A DNA stretch of 64,000 bases from Nitrospira sp. (GCA_037045225.1 JBAOHZ010000009.1:2480001-2544000); one strand, 5' to 3'; counted from the stretch's first letter, positions 44,248 through 53,749 are shown. The notes: generated by a model not told the origin, from the letters alone. Numbers and translations are program-made.

Positions 44248-47200
44248 CTAAGCCTGTTGACTCACTAACTCACCCTGAACCCGCTCTTCTCCCAGCTGAT
44301 CTGGACGCCGCGGAAAGCGTTCTTCCAGCATCGTATACACGGTCGGGACCAGAAACAACGTCAGGATCGTCGAGACGGTGAGCCCTCCCACGACGGCCCG
44401 CGCGAGCGGAGCATTGGTCTCGCTGCCGGTGCCGAGGCCGAGGGCCATGGGCATCAGCCCGACCACGGTGGCGAGTGAAGTCATCAGAATAGGACGCAGC
44501 CTGGTGCGCGAGGCTGTGACGACGGCGACGGCGAGGTCCAGGCCGCGGCGTCGCAGCACATTCGTGTAGTCCACCAGCAGGACACCGTTGGAGACCACGA
44601 TTCCCAGCATCATGATGATGCCCATGAGGGAGGAGGTGGAGATGGTGGTGTTGGTCAAATAGAGGATCACGATCACGCCGGGGATTCCCATCGGCACGGA
44701 AAACATGATGATGAAGGGATCGATCAGCGATTTAAACTGTGCGGCCATGACCATGTAGACCAGGATCAATGCCAGGGCGCTGGCATAGGTGAGGCCTTCG
44801 AACGTCTCGCGTTGTTGTTGGATCTGTCCGGCGAGCCGGATGCTGAATCCCGGCGGGAGCTGCATCTGGGCGAACGCCGACTCCAGGTCCTGGGCAATCG
44901 AGCCGAGGTCGCGGCCGACGGGGTTGGCGGTGATGTGCACAACGCGCTGGAAGTATTTGCGCTCGATCTTCACGGGACCGGCATTCAGCTTCAGTGTGGC
45001 CAGGTTCTTGAGCAGGACCGGCTCTCCGTTTTTTGTCGTCAGCAGCACATTTTCGATGGCCGACAGGTCCTTACGATGTTCTTCCGCAAGCCAGGCGCTG
45101 ATGTAGTATTCGTTGCCGTTCTGAGGGTCGGTGAAGATGATCGGATCGGTCTGGCCGTTCCCGTTCAGTGAAAACAGCACGGCGTTGGCGACGTCGGTTT
45201 CGCTGATGCCGAGCAGGGCCGCTTTTTCCCGGTCGACGACCACGTTGACCTCGGGATAATTTTCCTCCCGGCTGACTTCAATGTCGGCCATCCCTGGAGT
45301 CTTGTGCATGAGGTCCTGCACCTGGCGGATGACGGTACGGGCCTTCTCGAAGTCGTATCCGTAAATCTCGACATCGATGGACTTCTGCGAGCCGAAGCTG
45401 GTGACGCGTTTCACCAGGCCCCCCGGATCGAAGAACATCGCGACGCCGGGAAACAATTTGATGACCGCCGGCCTGACGGCATTCATGATCTCCACCTGGT
45501 TTCGTCGGCGCTTGTCGGGGGAAGCCAAATAAACCGAGATGACCGAGGTGTGTGGCCCGGTGTTGGGATTAAAGAGGGATGAACGACCTTGTGCCAGCAC
45601 GCCGGTGCTGGAGGCGATGGCTTCCAGTTCGTCCGGCGGAATCTTCTCCCGCAACACCCGTTCGACCTCGGCGACCTGATCGACGGTTTTCTCCACCCGC
45701 TGCCCGACCGGGGCTCGCAGGACGATCCGGAACTGACTTTCGTCGGAAACCGGCAAAAACTCGGTTCCGATAAAGGGCAGTAGCGCGAGCGATCCGACGA
45801 AGATTGTCACTACAGCAACCAGCAATGTGCGCCGGTGGGCCAGGACCCATCGCAGGCTGCGCTCGTATCCTTCGTCGAGCGCGTCGTACCGTCGCTGACT
45901 CCACTGCATGACCCGTACGAACCAGCGGGGCAGGTTGCGATGGGCTTCCTGCTCCGACTTGAGAAAGCGATAGCAGAGCGCAGGCGTGACGGTGCGGGAC
46001 ACGAAGAACGAGGTGAACAGGGCGATGGCGATGGTCAGGGTCAATGGAATGAGCAGGAGTCGCGCGATTCCGACGATGAAAAACATGGGTAGGAACACGA
46101 CGACGGTGGTGACCGTGGAGGCAAAGATCGGCATGGCGACCTCGCGGGCGGCGTTCACGATGGCGTCCCACCGATTCCGGTCGACGTTCAAATGGCGCTG
46201 AATATTTTCCAATTCAACGATGGAATCGTCCACCAGCCGGCCGATGCCCAGAGCCAGGCCGCCCATGGTGAAGACGTTCAGCGTTTGGTTGGTGAAATAG
46301 AGCACGATAAAGGTCACGAGAATCGACAGCGGGATGGCGACGGAAATGATCAACGTGCTGGTGAGATTTCTCAGAAAGAGCAGAATGACCGCCGCCGCCA
46401 GCAACGAGCCATGGAGGGCCTGCTCGATCAGGTTCTTGATTGATTGCCGGATATAGATGGATTGGTCGAAGGAGATGCCCAGTTGCACGCCCGGCGGGAT
46501 GCCGATCATTTTCGGGATGGCCTTCCGCAATGCATCGACGACGTCCACTGTATTCGCAATCGGCTGCTTGTTCACCCGCAGGTAGACGGAGCGTTTGCCG
46601 TCGGTACGGACCACGTTGGTCTGAATGTCCGACGAATCGCTGAGCACGCCGACATCGCGCACGCGCACCGGGTTACCCCGCGGGTCGATCTTCACGACCA
46701 CGTCGTTAATGGGCTCCACCGTCTTGAACTGTGTATTGGTGAACACGTTGTAGTCGAGGTTGCCGGCTTTGAGATCGCCGGACGGGAGAATCAGGTTGGA
46801 GGCCTTCACAGCCTTCACGACGTCGAGAATCGAGAGGCCGCGCGCCTGGAGGAGGGCGGGGTCCAGATTGATATTGATCTGCCGGATCTTACCGCCCTCG
46901 ACGGTGGCCGCGGCGACGTTGGCGATCTGTTCAATCTGGGGGGCGATGGTGTTGTAGGCCAGGTCATACAGTGCCCGCTCATCCAAATCGCCGCCGGAGG
47001 CCGTCACAAAGGCGACGGGGATGTTTGAGACATCGAACTTGACGATGAACGGCTGCAAAATGCCTGGCGGCAGGCTGTTCAGAATCTGAGTGATGCGCTG
47101 CATCACCTCCATCTGACCCACGTTGATGTCCGCGCCCCAGTTAAACCAGACCTGGACCGCGCCGATGCCTTGTTTAGCGAAGGATTCGACGTGCTCGACG

Positions 47201-47427
47201 TTCGAGGCTGAACTGACGGCCTTCTCGATGGGGTAGACCACGCTCTGTTCGATATCCAGAGGAGGCGCGCCTTTATAAATGACGCCGACAAACGCGACCG
47301 GAACTTGAATGTTGGGGAAGAGATCCACCGGGAGCCGCTCGAGCGACGTGGCCCCCAGGATCACCATGGCCAGGGACAGCATCAGGATGCCGATTCGATT
47401 GCGCAGTGCGAGAAGTGTCAGCCACAT
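44248..47427 (-). CDS. RND efflux transporter inner membrane pump
   Basis: A proton-driven pump of 1059 residues, normal RND length. Twelve membrane helices in two halves with two large periplasmic loops each; the proton relay Asp pair is in G-R-L-V-D-D-S-I-V-E-L-E-N-I (helix 4), followed by the F-F-V-S-R-T-V-T-P-A-L motif. These features fit the HAE1/multidrug type more than CzcA metal pumps. Encoded after its adaptor and the TetR regulator on the minus strand; no outer-membrane TolC channel gene is in the window. Confidence 0.93.
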   Translation of the reverse strand: MWLTLLALRNRIGILMLSLAMVILGATSLERLPVDLFPNIQVPVAFVGVIYKGAPPLDIEQSVVYPIEKAVSSASNVEHVESFAKQGIGAVQVWFNWGADINVGQMEVMQRITQILNSLPPGILQPFIVKFDVSNIPVAFVTASGGDLDERALYDLAYNTIAPQIEQIANVAAATVEGGKIRQININLDPALLQARGLSILDVVKAVKASNLILPSGDLKAGNLDYNVFTNTQFKTVEPINDVVVKIDPRGNPVRVRDVGVLSDSSDIQTNVVRTDGKRSVYLRVNKQPIANTVDVVDALRKAIPKMIGIPPGVQLGISFDQSIYIRQSIKNLIEQALHGSLLAAAVILLFLRNLTSTLIISVAIPLSILVTFIVLYFTNQTLNVFTMGGLALGIGRLVDDSIVELENIQRHLNVDRNRWDAIVNAAREVAMPIFASTVTTVVVFLPMFFIVGIARLLLIPLTLTIAIALFTSFFVSRTVTPALCYRFLKSEQEAHRNLPRWFVRVMQWSQRRYDALDEGYERSLRWVLAHRRTLLVAVVTIFVGSLALLPFIGTEFLPVSDESQFRIVLRAPVGQRVEKTVDQVAEVERVLREKIPPDELEAIASSTGVLAQGRSSLFNPNTGPHTSVISVYLASPDKRRRNQVEIMNAVRPAVIKLFPGVAMFFDPGGLVKRVTSFGSQKSIDVEIYGYDFEKARTVIRQVQDLMHKTPGMADIEVSREENYPEVNVVVDREKAALLGISETDVANAVLFSLNGNGQTDPIIFTDPQNGNEYYISAWLAEEHRKDLSAIENVLLTTKNGEPVLLKNLATLKLNAGPVKIERKYFQRVVHITANPVGRDLGSIAQDLESAFAQMQLPPGFSIRLAGQIQQQRETFEGLTYASALALILVYMVMAAQFKSLIDPFIIMFSVPMGIPGVIVILYLTNTTISTSSLMGIIMMLGIVVSNGVLLVDYTNVLRRRGLDLAVAVVTASRTRLRPILMTSLATVVGLMPMALGLGTGSETNAPLARAVVGGLTVSTILTLFLVPTVYTMLEERFPRRPDQLGEERVQGELVSQQA

Positions 47428-47511
47428 GATGAAGACGTCACACGCGACACGTCAGAGGTGACATGCGGGGATCGATGGGACAGCATGAGAGGAATCTTCA
47501 CGGCGCACCGT

Positions 47512-48705
47512 TTACGTCTCACGTTTCACGGCATCCATCGGCTGCGTCTGTACCGGTGCACCTTCGCTCACCAGATCCTTGCCGGAGACAATGACCTGTT
47601 CGTCTCCCGTGAGGCCCTTCACCACTTCGACGCGATTCTCCGAGCGTGCCCCCAGTTCGACCGGGATCTGATGGGCCTTCCCGTCCTTGACGACATACAC
47701 ATACTGAGACTCTTCGAGCCGACTCACCGCGTCCAGGGGAATCTGAATCGCCTGGGGGTGTTTCCCGACCAGGACCTCGACGCGGGCAAACATGCCGCCC
47801 TTCAGGCGGTGATCCTTATTGGGCAGGTCGACCTCGACGGTCATGGTGCGGGTGGCGCGGTTGAGGGCTTGCACGATGCGGGTGACCCTGCCTTCGAAGA
47901 TTTCGTTCGGGTAGGCTTCGGCGCGCACATCCGCGCGTTGCCCGACCTTCACCAGCGGCACATCCTTTTCTACCACTTCGATCAAGGTGCGGACGGTTTC
48001 GACGTCATGTACGCTCAAAATGCCGCGCGACATCGTGGATGTGCTGGCGGTGGTGCCGCTCACATAGGAGCCGGGGTCCAGGTTACGTTCTGCGATATAC
48101 CCGGCAAACGGGGCGCGGATGGACGCATAGGCCAGATTGGTCACGGCCTGGGCCAGGGCGACGTCCATTTGTTGCACTTGTGCGCGTAAGGAGTCTTGCA
48201 GGGCCAGGGCTGCGTCGCGGTTCACCAGCGCGGTATCCAGGTCTTGCTGCGAGACGAACTGGTCCTTGATCAAGGCTTGCATGCGGTCGAGCGTCAGGGC
48301 GGCATTACGTACCGCCGCCTCCTGCTGCACGACCTTGGCCTTGGCGGACAGCAGATTGGCCTTGGCCTGATTCACCGCGTGGACATAGTCGGTGTGATCG
48401 ATTTCGACCAGCAGTTGATTGGCCTTCACCAAGTCACCCTTGTCCACATAGATCTTGGCGATGTAGCCGTCCACGCGCGAGAAGATATTCACGAGCTGGT
48501 TGGGGATGAGGTCGGCAGTGTAGGTCAACCGGACATCGAGGTCCTGCTTGATGGGGCTCATTGTGCCGACGGTAAGGATGCGGTTTTTCCGGGGATCGCT
48601 CTTGGCCCCACTGCTGAGGCGGAGGGCCACCAATGCCACGACGGCCACGAAAAGCATGATGCCGAGGGTCACGATCGGATGCCGTCTGATGAGATTAGCG
48701 GACAC
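47512..48705 (-). CDS. RND efflux periplasmic adaptor
   Basis: A membrane fusion protein of 397 residues: N-terminal membrane anchor (about 10-28), lipoyl half-domain (V-D-G-Y-I-A-K-I-Y-V-D-K-G-D), a coiled hairpin (about 95-165), a second lipoyl half (I-R-A-P-F-A-G-Y-I-A-E-R), and a beta-barrel/proximal part. Start is GTG 48705, overlapping the TetR stop by 11 bases; longer upstream frames are inside TetR. It links the pump to an outer-membrane channel. Confidence 0.92.
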   Translation of the reverse strand: MSANLIRRHPIVTLGIMLFVAVVALVALRLSSGAKSDPRKNRILTVGTMSPIKQDLDVRLTYTADLIPNQLVNIFSRVDGYIAKIYVDKGDLVKANQLLVEIDHTDYVHAVNQAKANLLSAKAKVVQQEAAVRNAALTLDRMQALIKDQFVSQQDLDTALVNRDAALALQDSLRAQVQQMDVALAQAVTNLAYASIRAPFAGYIAERNLDPGSYVSGTTASTSTMSRGILSVHDVETVRTLIEVVEKDVPLVKVGQRADVRAEAYPNEIFEGRVTRIVQALNRATRTMTVEVDLPNKDHRLKGGMFARVEVLVGKHPQAIQIPLDAVSRLEESQYVYVVKDGKAHQIPVELGARSENRVEVVKGLTGDEQVIVSGKDLVSEGAPVQTQPMDAVKRET

Positions 48706-49342
48706 GCGACAGCCTCCGCTTGCTGGGTGTGGACGAAAACCGCAATCCGCCCAGGAACAGTTCCACGTAGGTGGCGACAATCTCCTTGTGCGGGCAATGC
48801 AGCGGCACATCGAAAATCTCATGCAACAAACGGTGGTAGACGACCATCCCGATGAAGGCGCGCGCGGCCAGCAGCGGATCAATTGGGCGGAACGCGCCTT
48901 CTTCGATCCTGGTGCGAATGTATCCCGCCAGGTAGTCGTAAAAGACGCGGTGTTGCTTGCCGAAGAACATGTCGGCCAGTTCGTGGCCCTCCAGCGCGCT
49001 GAAGAGCAACAGTCGCAGCATCGTGGGGTCGGCGCCGGGACGGATGCGGTATCCGGCGATGAGTGTGAAGACCTGCTGGTCGTCGCGCCGACGGGCGACT
49101 TTTTCGACGGCGCTCAGCAGTTCGCTGAGCGGGGCCTTTTCGGCGAGGATCGCGGTGTACAGTGCCCGCTTGGTCGGGAAGTATTTGAACACGAGGGCTT
49201 CGCTGATGCCGGCCGCGCGCGCAATGGATTTGGTGGTCGTGCCCTGGAAGCCCTTGGCTGCGAACAGGCTGGCGGCGGAGGAGATCAGGCTGGCCTGGCG
49301 GTCTCGCCTGAGATTGCGGGACATGGCGGTCGTCGGCTTCAT
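48695..49342 (-). CDS. TetR-family transcriptional repressor
   Basis: A repressor of 215 residues. The N-terminal helix-turn-helix (about 15-65) has A-S-L-F-A-A-K-G-F-Q-G-T-T-T-K-S-I-A-R-A-A-G-I-S-E-A-L-V-F-K-Y-F, the standard TetR signature; the C-terminal part is the ligand pocket. It heads the efflux operon and probably controls it, as a palindrome sits just before its start. ATG 49324 is an alternative start. Confidence 0.92.
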   Translation of the reverse strand: MKPTTAMSRNLRRDRQASLISSAASLFAAKGFQGTTTKSIARAAGISEALVFKYFPTKRALYTAILAEKAPLSELLSAVEKVARRRDDQQVFTLIAGYRIRPGADPTMLRLLLFSALEGHELADMFFGKQHRVFYDYLAGYIRTRIEEGAFRPIDPLLAARAFIGMVVYHRLLHEIFDVPLHCPHKEIVATYVELFLGGLRFSSTPSKRRLSRVR

Positions 49343-49357
49343 GCAATCGGCGATCGG

Positions 49358-49377
49358 GTGAGTGAGTGGTTACTCAC
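49358..49377. promoter_or_regulatory. Candidate TetR operator
   Basis: GTGAGTGA-4 bases-TTACTCAC, a 20-bp palindrome with seven of eight bases matching per arm. It ends 15 bases before the ATG of the repressor, on the usual place of a TetR autoregulatory operator. Confidence 0.68.
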
Positions 49378-49466
49378 GTGCCAGGCTATCATGTGCCGAC
49401 GAAACAAGACAAGGATGGCGAGTATTCCGTCCTACGATTGTTCGGGGTGGATGCGGGTGCAGCAGG

Positions 49467-50006
49467 TCAAAATGTCGAGGGCGAGTTGCCCTCGTTGAAC
49501 TTGGCGCGAAACGCTTCGCTCTCGAAGAAGATGACGCCCTGGCTGGTGCGCAGGTCGTAGCGGAGGATGATCTCGCTCTCGTCCCCTTGCCAGTTGTGGA
49601 ATTTCACTGCGCCGGCAGCAACTTGGCCGGGAGTCTGGTCAAGCGGGCCGAATCGTTCCTGCAAATAACTCAGGATCCGGTCGTGGGCCTCTTTGCCGCT
49701 GTATCGCACCATGACCCGTGCGAATTTTCCATCGACCGTGATGAACTTCATGGAGTCGACCGCCGCCGGCCCCAATGTCCGGCCGGTGGTCTTTAGCTCG
49801 TAGCTCTGGATTCGGCCCGTGTCTTCGACCTTGACGAAGGTGTCGGACTCCGAGAACGACGCGCCCCAGGGAATGCCCTCGAACCCGTTCGGGTCGTTCT
49901 GCATGGGGACGGCCAGCGCCACCGAGACCGACAGCAGCCACGTGGCGATGAACGTTGTGAGGGGCCGCGTCCATCGCCGAGGAATGAAGTGAAGGTGCTG
50001 AGCCAT
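49467..50006 (-). CDS. Exported protein, tandem paralogue 2
   Basis: An exported protein of 179 residues. Signal peptide (about 14-31, ending A-L-A-V). The mature start has N-D-P-N-G-F-E-G-I-P-W-G, then I-T-V-D-G-K-F-A-R-V-M-V-R-Y-S-G-K-E-A-H. The upstream neighbour has the same layout, so these are tandem paralogues. No family recognised. ATG 50006 is chosen because it precedes the signal peptide and lies 1 base after the neighbour's stop. Confidence 0.75.
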   Translation of the reverse strand: MAQHLHFIPRRWTRPLTTFIATWLLSVSVALAVPMQNDPNGFEGIPWGASFSESDTFVKVEDTGRIQSYELKTTGRTLGPAAVDSMKFITVDGKFARVMVRYSGKEAHDRILSYLQERFGPLDQTPGQVAAGAVKFHNWQGDESEIILRYDLRTSQGVIFFESEAFRAKFNEGNSPSTF

Positions 50007-50007
50007 G

Positions 50008-50550
50008 TTATTCGGCCGTATCCGACATCTGGTCCTGAAATCTCGGCGCGAGATTGCGGCTTTCGATGAAAATAAATCCACGCTCCCGGTTGGCCTCATA
50101 GGTGAGACCGATCTCGGTATCCGATCCTCGCCAGGTATATTGTTGGTTTAGGCCCCGCATCATCTGCCCAGGCAGCCGTTCGATCTTGCCATAGGACCGT
50201 TCGAGAAATTGCAGTACCTGCGCATGGGATTTTGCGCCCCGGTATCGGATGGTCACCCGCGCAAACTGCTCGTTGACCGTTGAGAGGTAGACGCTTTCGA
50301 CCGGAATATCGGCATAGACCGGCGGGCGATCGCGATATTGGTAATCGATTGTGTGCGAGTCGGATTGGATCACCGCCAGTTCCGGCATATCGGTGAGGGG
50401 CACTCCCCAGGTGAGATTGTCGAATCCGTGAGGATCATTCGTCATCGTGATGGCGAATGCAGGCACGGCCAGGATGAAGATGAGCGCACCGAGAAGTCCC
50501 AGGCGGCTGGCCGTGCGGAGAAGGGCGTATATCGAAGACGCGTCGGACAT
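50008..50550 (-). CDS. Exported protein, tandem paralogue 1
   Basis: An exported protein of 180 residues with a signal peptide (about 15-34, ending A-F-A). It resembles the downstream gene in the sections N-D-P-H-G-F-D-N-L-T-W-G, Y-L-S-T-V-N-E-Q-F-A-R-V-T-I-R-Y-R-G-A-K-S-H-A and G-F-I-F-I-E-S. The shared order indicates a gene duplication. The next gene starts 1 base after the stop. ATG 50550 is chosen over 50583 as the closer start to the signal peptide. Confidence 0.75.
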   Translation of the reverse strand: MSDASSIYALLRTASRLGLLGALIFILAVPAFAITMTNDPHGFDNLTWGVPLTDMPELAVIQSDSHTIDYQYRDRPPVYADIPVESVYLSTVNEQFARVTIRYRGAKSHAQVLQFLERSYGKIERLPGQMMRGLNQQYTWRGSDTEIGLTYEANRERGFIFIESRNLAPRFQDQMSDTAE

Positions 50551-50619
50551 AGTCTTCAATCGACTCTGTTCAAACGCTATCACGGTTCTCGCGGTAACGG
50601 CAACTCATCGGCGCCGTTC

Positions 50620-50648
50620 TTGTGAATGGAGGACCCCTTGGCTATAAT
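50620..50648 (+). promoter_or_regulatory. Sigma-70 promoter of the phosphonate-type operon
   Basis: TTGTGA (50620-50625), a 17-base spacer and a perfect TATAAT (50643-50648), 44 bases before the first start codon. Confidence 0.68.
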
Positions 50649-50692
50649 GCGCTTCTTGTGCCGGGGCCGATCGAATAAGGGGAACAGGGTTC

Positions 50693-51190
50693 ATGATCGA
50701 GAGCGATGTGTTTGTGCAAGCGCTCGAAAATCTGGGCGTGAATTTTTTCACGGGTGTCCCGGATTCGCTGCTGGGCGGGATCATCGAAGAGTTGTTGACG
50801 CGCAAACTCTACACCCCTGCCGTGCGGGAGGATGAAGCGGTCGCTATGGCGGCGGGCGCCTATATGGCGGGGAAAGTTCCCGCCGTGCTCATGCAGAATT
50901 CCGGGCTTGGAACGTCGCTGAATACGCTCGTGTCGCTGAATATGATGTATCGCCAGCCCTGCATTCTCCTGGTGTCTTGGCGGGGCTTTGAGGGCAAAGA
51001 CGCCCCGGAACATCTGGTAATGGGCGAGACGATGCCGCAACTACTCGATACGGTGCGAATTCCACACCGGACCTTGTCGGAACCGACAATGATGGACGAC
51101 CTCCGGTGGGTGGGGCAAACCGTGATGAAGCAGCGAATTCCGGTCGCGCTTCTGATCAAGAAGGGCATTATCAAGGGATTGCATCCATGA
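50693..51190 (+). CDS. Decarboxylase, alpha (PYR) subunit; phosphonopyruvate decarboxylase-like
   Basis: A thiamine-diphosphate enzyme subunit of 165 residues, equal to the N-terminal PYR domain. F-F-T-G-V-P-D-S-L-L-G-G lies at about 18-29 and the catalytic Glu in R-E-D-E-A-V-A-M-A-A-G-A, with N-S-G-L-G-T-S-L-N-T-L next. Phosphonopyruvate decarboxylase and sulfopyruvate decarboxylase (ComD) share this form. Which one is decided by context: the downstream transaminase, nucleotidyltransferase and CDP-alcohol transferase fit phosphonopyruvate, giving phosphonoacetaldehyde. Its stop overlaps the beta subunit start by 4 bases. Confidence 0.83.
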   Translation: MIESDVFVQALENLGVNFFTGVPDSLLGGIIEELLTRKLYTPAVREDEAVAMAAGAYMAGKVPAVLMQNSGLGTSLNTLVSLNMMYRQPCILLVSWRGFEGKDAPEHLVMGETMPQLLDTVRIPHRTLSEPTMMDDLRWVGQTVMKQRIPVALLIKKGIIKGLHP

Positions 51191-51765
51191 GGCCCGAACA
51201 AGGCACCATGCAGAGCCGGGCGCAGGCCATGGCAGCGTTGCTCGAATTGCTGACCGATCAGCCGGTCATCATCTGTAACGGATTCCCCTCGCGGGAGGCC
51301 CAGAAGATCGCGGATCGCCCGACCCATTTTTACATGATCGGGTCGATGGGGAATGCGCCGGCCATTGCGCTCGGCGTGGCGCTGTCCAAACCGAGCAAGC
51401 ACGTCGTCGTGTTCGACGGCGACGGCAACGTCCTCATGGGGATGGGCACGCTGGCCACGGTAGGTGCCTTGAAGCCAAAGAATTTCATCCATGTGGTGTT
51501 CGACAACGAAGTCTATGGCTCGACGGGGAATCAGCCAACGATCTCGAATGTCGTGCAGTTGGAAAAGGTGGCCAGGGCCGCCGGGTATGTCAATGTCGAG
51601 CGAGTGTTGGACCGGGATGACCTTGTGTACGAGTTCAAAGACATGTTGAAGAAGTCCGGTCCCAGTATGTTGCTGGTCAAGGTCAATGAGTTTGTGGAGG
51701 ATGCCGGGCGAGTCGCGCTTGAACCGCCCGCCATCACGGCTCGATTTATGAGCGCGATTGAATAG
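51187..51765 (+). CDS. Decarboxylase, beta (PP) subunit; phosphonopyruvate decarboxylase-like
   Basis: The partner subunit of 192 residues, equal to the C-terminal PP domain. The cofactor motif is D-G-D-G-N (about 78-82) with F-D-N-E-V-Y-G-S-T-G-N-Q-P later, and M-G-S-M-G-N-A-P just before. It must join the alpha subunit to form the active site, as both domains are split on separate chains. Relatives with one chain have about 370-380 residues, close to the sum of both here (357). Starts at ATG 51187 inside the alpha stop. Confidence 0.83.
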   Translation: MRPEQGTMQSRAQAMAALLELLTDQPVIICNGFPSREAQKIADRPTHFYMIGSMGNAPAIALGVALSKPSKHVVVFDGDGNVLMGMGTLATVGALKPKNFIHVVFDNEVYGSTGNQPTISNVVQLEKVARAAGYVNVERVLDRDDLVYEFKDMLKKSGPSMLLVKVNEFVEDAGRVALEPPAITARFMSAIE

Positions 51766-51828
51766 CACCGATGTGCTGAGTGTGATGTGTGAGGCCGCTC
51801 CGCTCAGTTCCGATCCACAGCCTGAGGT

Positions 51829-52929
51829 ATGAACATGATACTTCTGAATCCAGGTCCGGTGAACGTGAGCGAACGGGTGCGGCAGGCGTTGTTGCGTCCG
51901 GATATCTGCCATCGCGAATCCGAGTTTTCCGATTTGTTGGGTCGCATCCAGCAGAAGCTGCTGACGGCTTTTGTTCCTGGGGCCGAATCCGACTACGTGG
52001 CCGTGTTGTTGACGGGGTCAGGCACGGCTGCGGTCGAAGCCGCCGTCATGTCCTGCCTGCCGATGGGCAAGCGCATGATGGTCCTCAACAACGGCGTCTA
52101 TGGCGAGCGGTTGTCCAATATGATCGGACTGCATCGACTCGGAGTCTCCGAACTCAAGTCGGAGTGGCACATCAAGCCTGATCCTGAGCGACTTCGCTTA
52201 GCGTTGCGTCAGCATCCCGAGGTGCATGCGGTCTCCATGGTGCATCATGAGACGACTACCGGGCTGATCAATCCGGTGAAAGAGATTGCCGAGGTTGTCG
52301 ATGGGCTGAACCGGGTATTTGTGCTCGACTCCGTCAGCGGCCTCGGAGGGGAGCCGATCGATATCGCCGGTTCCCACATCTATATGGTGGCGGGGACTGC
52401 CGGCAAATGCATTCAGGGTTTCCCCGGCGTGTCGTTCGTCCTGCTTCGTAAAGGATTTCTGGAGCGGATGCGCGGATACCCCAAGCGATCCTGGTACCTC
52501 CACTTGACGCACTATGTCGACAATCAGGGTAAGGGCATTGTGCCCTTTACGCCGGCTGTTCAGCTGTACTACGCCTTTGAAGAGGCCTTGAACGAGCTTC
52601 TGGAAGAGGGCGTCGCCAATCGGTTCCACCGTTACAAGCGGGCGGCGGTGCACATCCGGGAACGGATGGCGAAGTTGGGGGTCAAGACCTTGCTGCCGTC
52701 GGACTCGCTCTCGAATACGATCACGGCCTTTCACCTGCCCCCCGGCATCAGCTACGCCACCTTGCACGATCAATTGAAGGCTCGCGGCTATGTCATCTAT
52801 GCGGGACAAGGACAACTGGAATCCAAGATCTTCCGTATCGCCAATATGGGCGCCTTGACGGACCTGCAGATCGACGGGTTCCTGGCCGCCTTTGAGGAAG
52901 TAGTGGCGGGAGCGGTTGCCCGCGTATGA
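51829..52929 (+). CDS. Class V aminotransferase, 2-aminoethylphosphonate transaminase-like
   Basis: A pyridoxal-phosphate enzyme of 366 residues, subgroup IV/class V. N-terminal M-I-L-L-N-P-G-P-V-N-V-S is the pattern of PhnW and related alanine-glyoxylate transaminases; the cofactor Lys is in T-A-G-K193-C-I-Q-G. The substrate-binding H-H-E-T-T-T-G motif near residue 138 matches PhnW. It would convert phosphonoacetaldehyde and an amino donor to 2-aminoethylphosphonate (or the reverse). It overlaps the nucleotidyltransferase by 4 bases. Alternatives: other class V aminotransferase; the locus favours PhnW. Confidence 0.8.
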   Translation: MNMILLNPGPVNVSERVRQALLRPDICHRESEFSDLLGRIQQKLLTAFVPGAESDYVAVLLTGSGTAAVEAAVMSCLPMGKRMMVLNNGVYGERLSNMIGLHRLGVSELKSEWHIKPDPERLRLALRQHPEVHAVSMVHHETTTGLINPVKEIAEVVDGLNRVFVLDSVSGLGGEPIDIAGSHIYMVAGTAGKCIQGFPGVSFVLLRKGFLERMRGYPKRSWYLHLTHYVDNQGKGIVPFTPAVQLYYAFEEALNELLEEGVANRFHRYKRAAVHIRERMAKLGVKTLLPSDSLSNTITAFHLPPGISYATLHDQLKARGYVIYAGQGQLESKIFRIANMGALTDLQIDGFLAAFEEVVAGAVARV

Positions 52930-53645
52930 AGGCGATCGTCCTTGCTGCCGGAGTGGGGAAGCGCCTCTGGCCGGTGACCCAGCATAAACCGAAATGCCTG
53001 ATTGAAATCGGGGGACAGACGTTGCTGTCCCGGTATCTCGAGTCTCTGGCGTCGGTCAAGATCCGACAGGCCACCATTGTGGTCGGCTACAAACAGGAAA
53101 TGATCAGGGCCGCAGTCGGCGCGCATTGCCACGGGGTCGATATCTCCTATCTGGTGAACGAGGAGTTCCACCGGGGCAGTATCTCGTCGTTGTGGATCGC
53201 CAGGACGGCGTTGTCCGACGACGTCGTGATCATGGATGCGGATGTCTTGTTTCATCGCGAAATTCTGCATCGGTTGGTAACCTCGCCCCACGAGAATTGC
53301 CTGTTGATGGACGATACGGTGAAGCAGACGGGCGAGGAGTGCATGGTCGTGGTGCAGGGCGATCGGGTGGTTGCCTTGAGCAAAAAGATGCCGGAGCGAT
53401 ACGACATTGCAGGCGAGGGGGTCGGGTTCCTCAGGGTCCGACGAGCCGATACGGCGCACGTGATCAGTTCGCTCAAGGGCTATATCGATCAGGATCGCTG
53501 GGACATGGAATACGAAGACGGATTGTTGCAGTATTTTCGTGACGTCAAAGTCGGGCATGAGAAAATCGGCGGCTTGCCGTGGACCGAAATCGATTTTCCC
53601 GAGGATGTGACGAAGGCGGAGCGGGAGGTTCTACCGCGGCTGTAG
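52926..53645 (+). CDS. Sugar/choline-type nucleotidyltransferase, likely AEP cytidylyltransferase
   Basis: A nucleotidyltransferase of 239 residues: M-K-A-I-V-L-A-A-G-V-G-K-R-L (1-14) nucleotide loop, K-P-K-C-L-I-E-I-G-G catalytic Lys, and M-D-A-D-V-L-F metal site at about 104-110. This LicC/phosphocholine cytidylyltransferase type includes PntC, which activates 2-aminoethylphosphonate to CMP-AEP and in Treponema is fused to the transaminase. Here the two genes overlap by 4 bases, the unfused equivalent. Substrate is inferred from the neighbours. Confidence 0.78.
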   Translation: MKAIVLAAGVGKRLWPVTQHKPKCLIEIGGQTLLSRYLESLASVKIRQATIVVGYKQEMIRAAVGAHCHGVDISYLVNEEFHRGSISSLWIARTALSDDVVIMDADVLFHREILHRLVTSPHENCLLMDDTVKQTGEECMVVVQGDRVVALSKKMPERYDIAGEGVGFLRVRRADTAHVISSLKGYIDQDRWDMEYEDGLLQYFRDVKVGHEKIGGLPWTEIDFPEDVTKAEREVLPRL

Positions 53646-53749
53646 CGCGACGTGCCCGCCGCAGGTGACGCGTGAATTGTGGCGCGTCTCTCGTAAGATC
53701 TCCGGCACCTCTACGCTATTGCTATGGATCTCCAGTTTTTTTGCGAGAT

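Noticed and set aside
50693..51765. Sulfopyruvate decarboxylase (ComDE) of coenzyme M or taurine-type pathways
   Set aside because: The downstream nucleotidyltransferase and CDP-alcohol phosphotransferase have no role with sulfonates, so phosphonopyruvate is the better reading.
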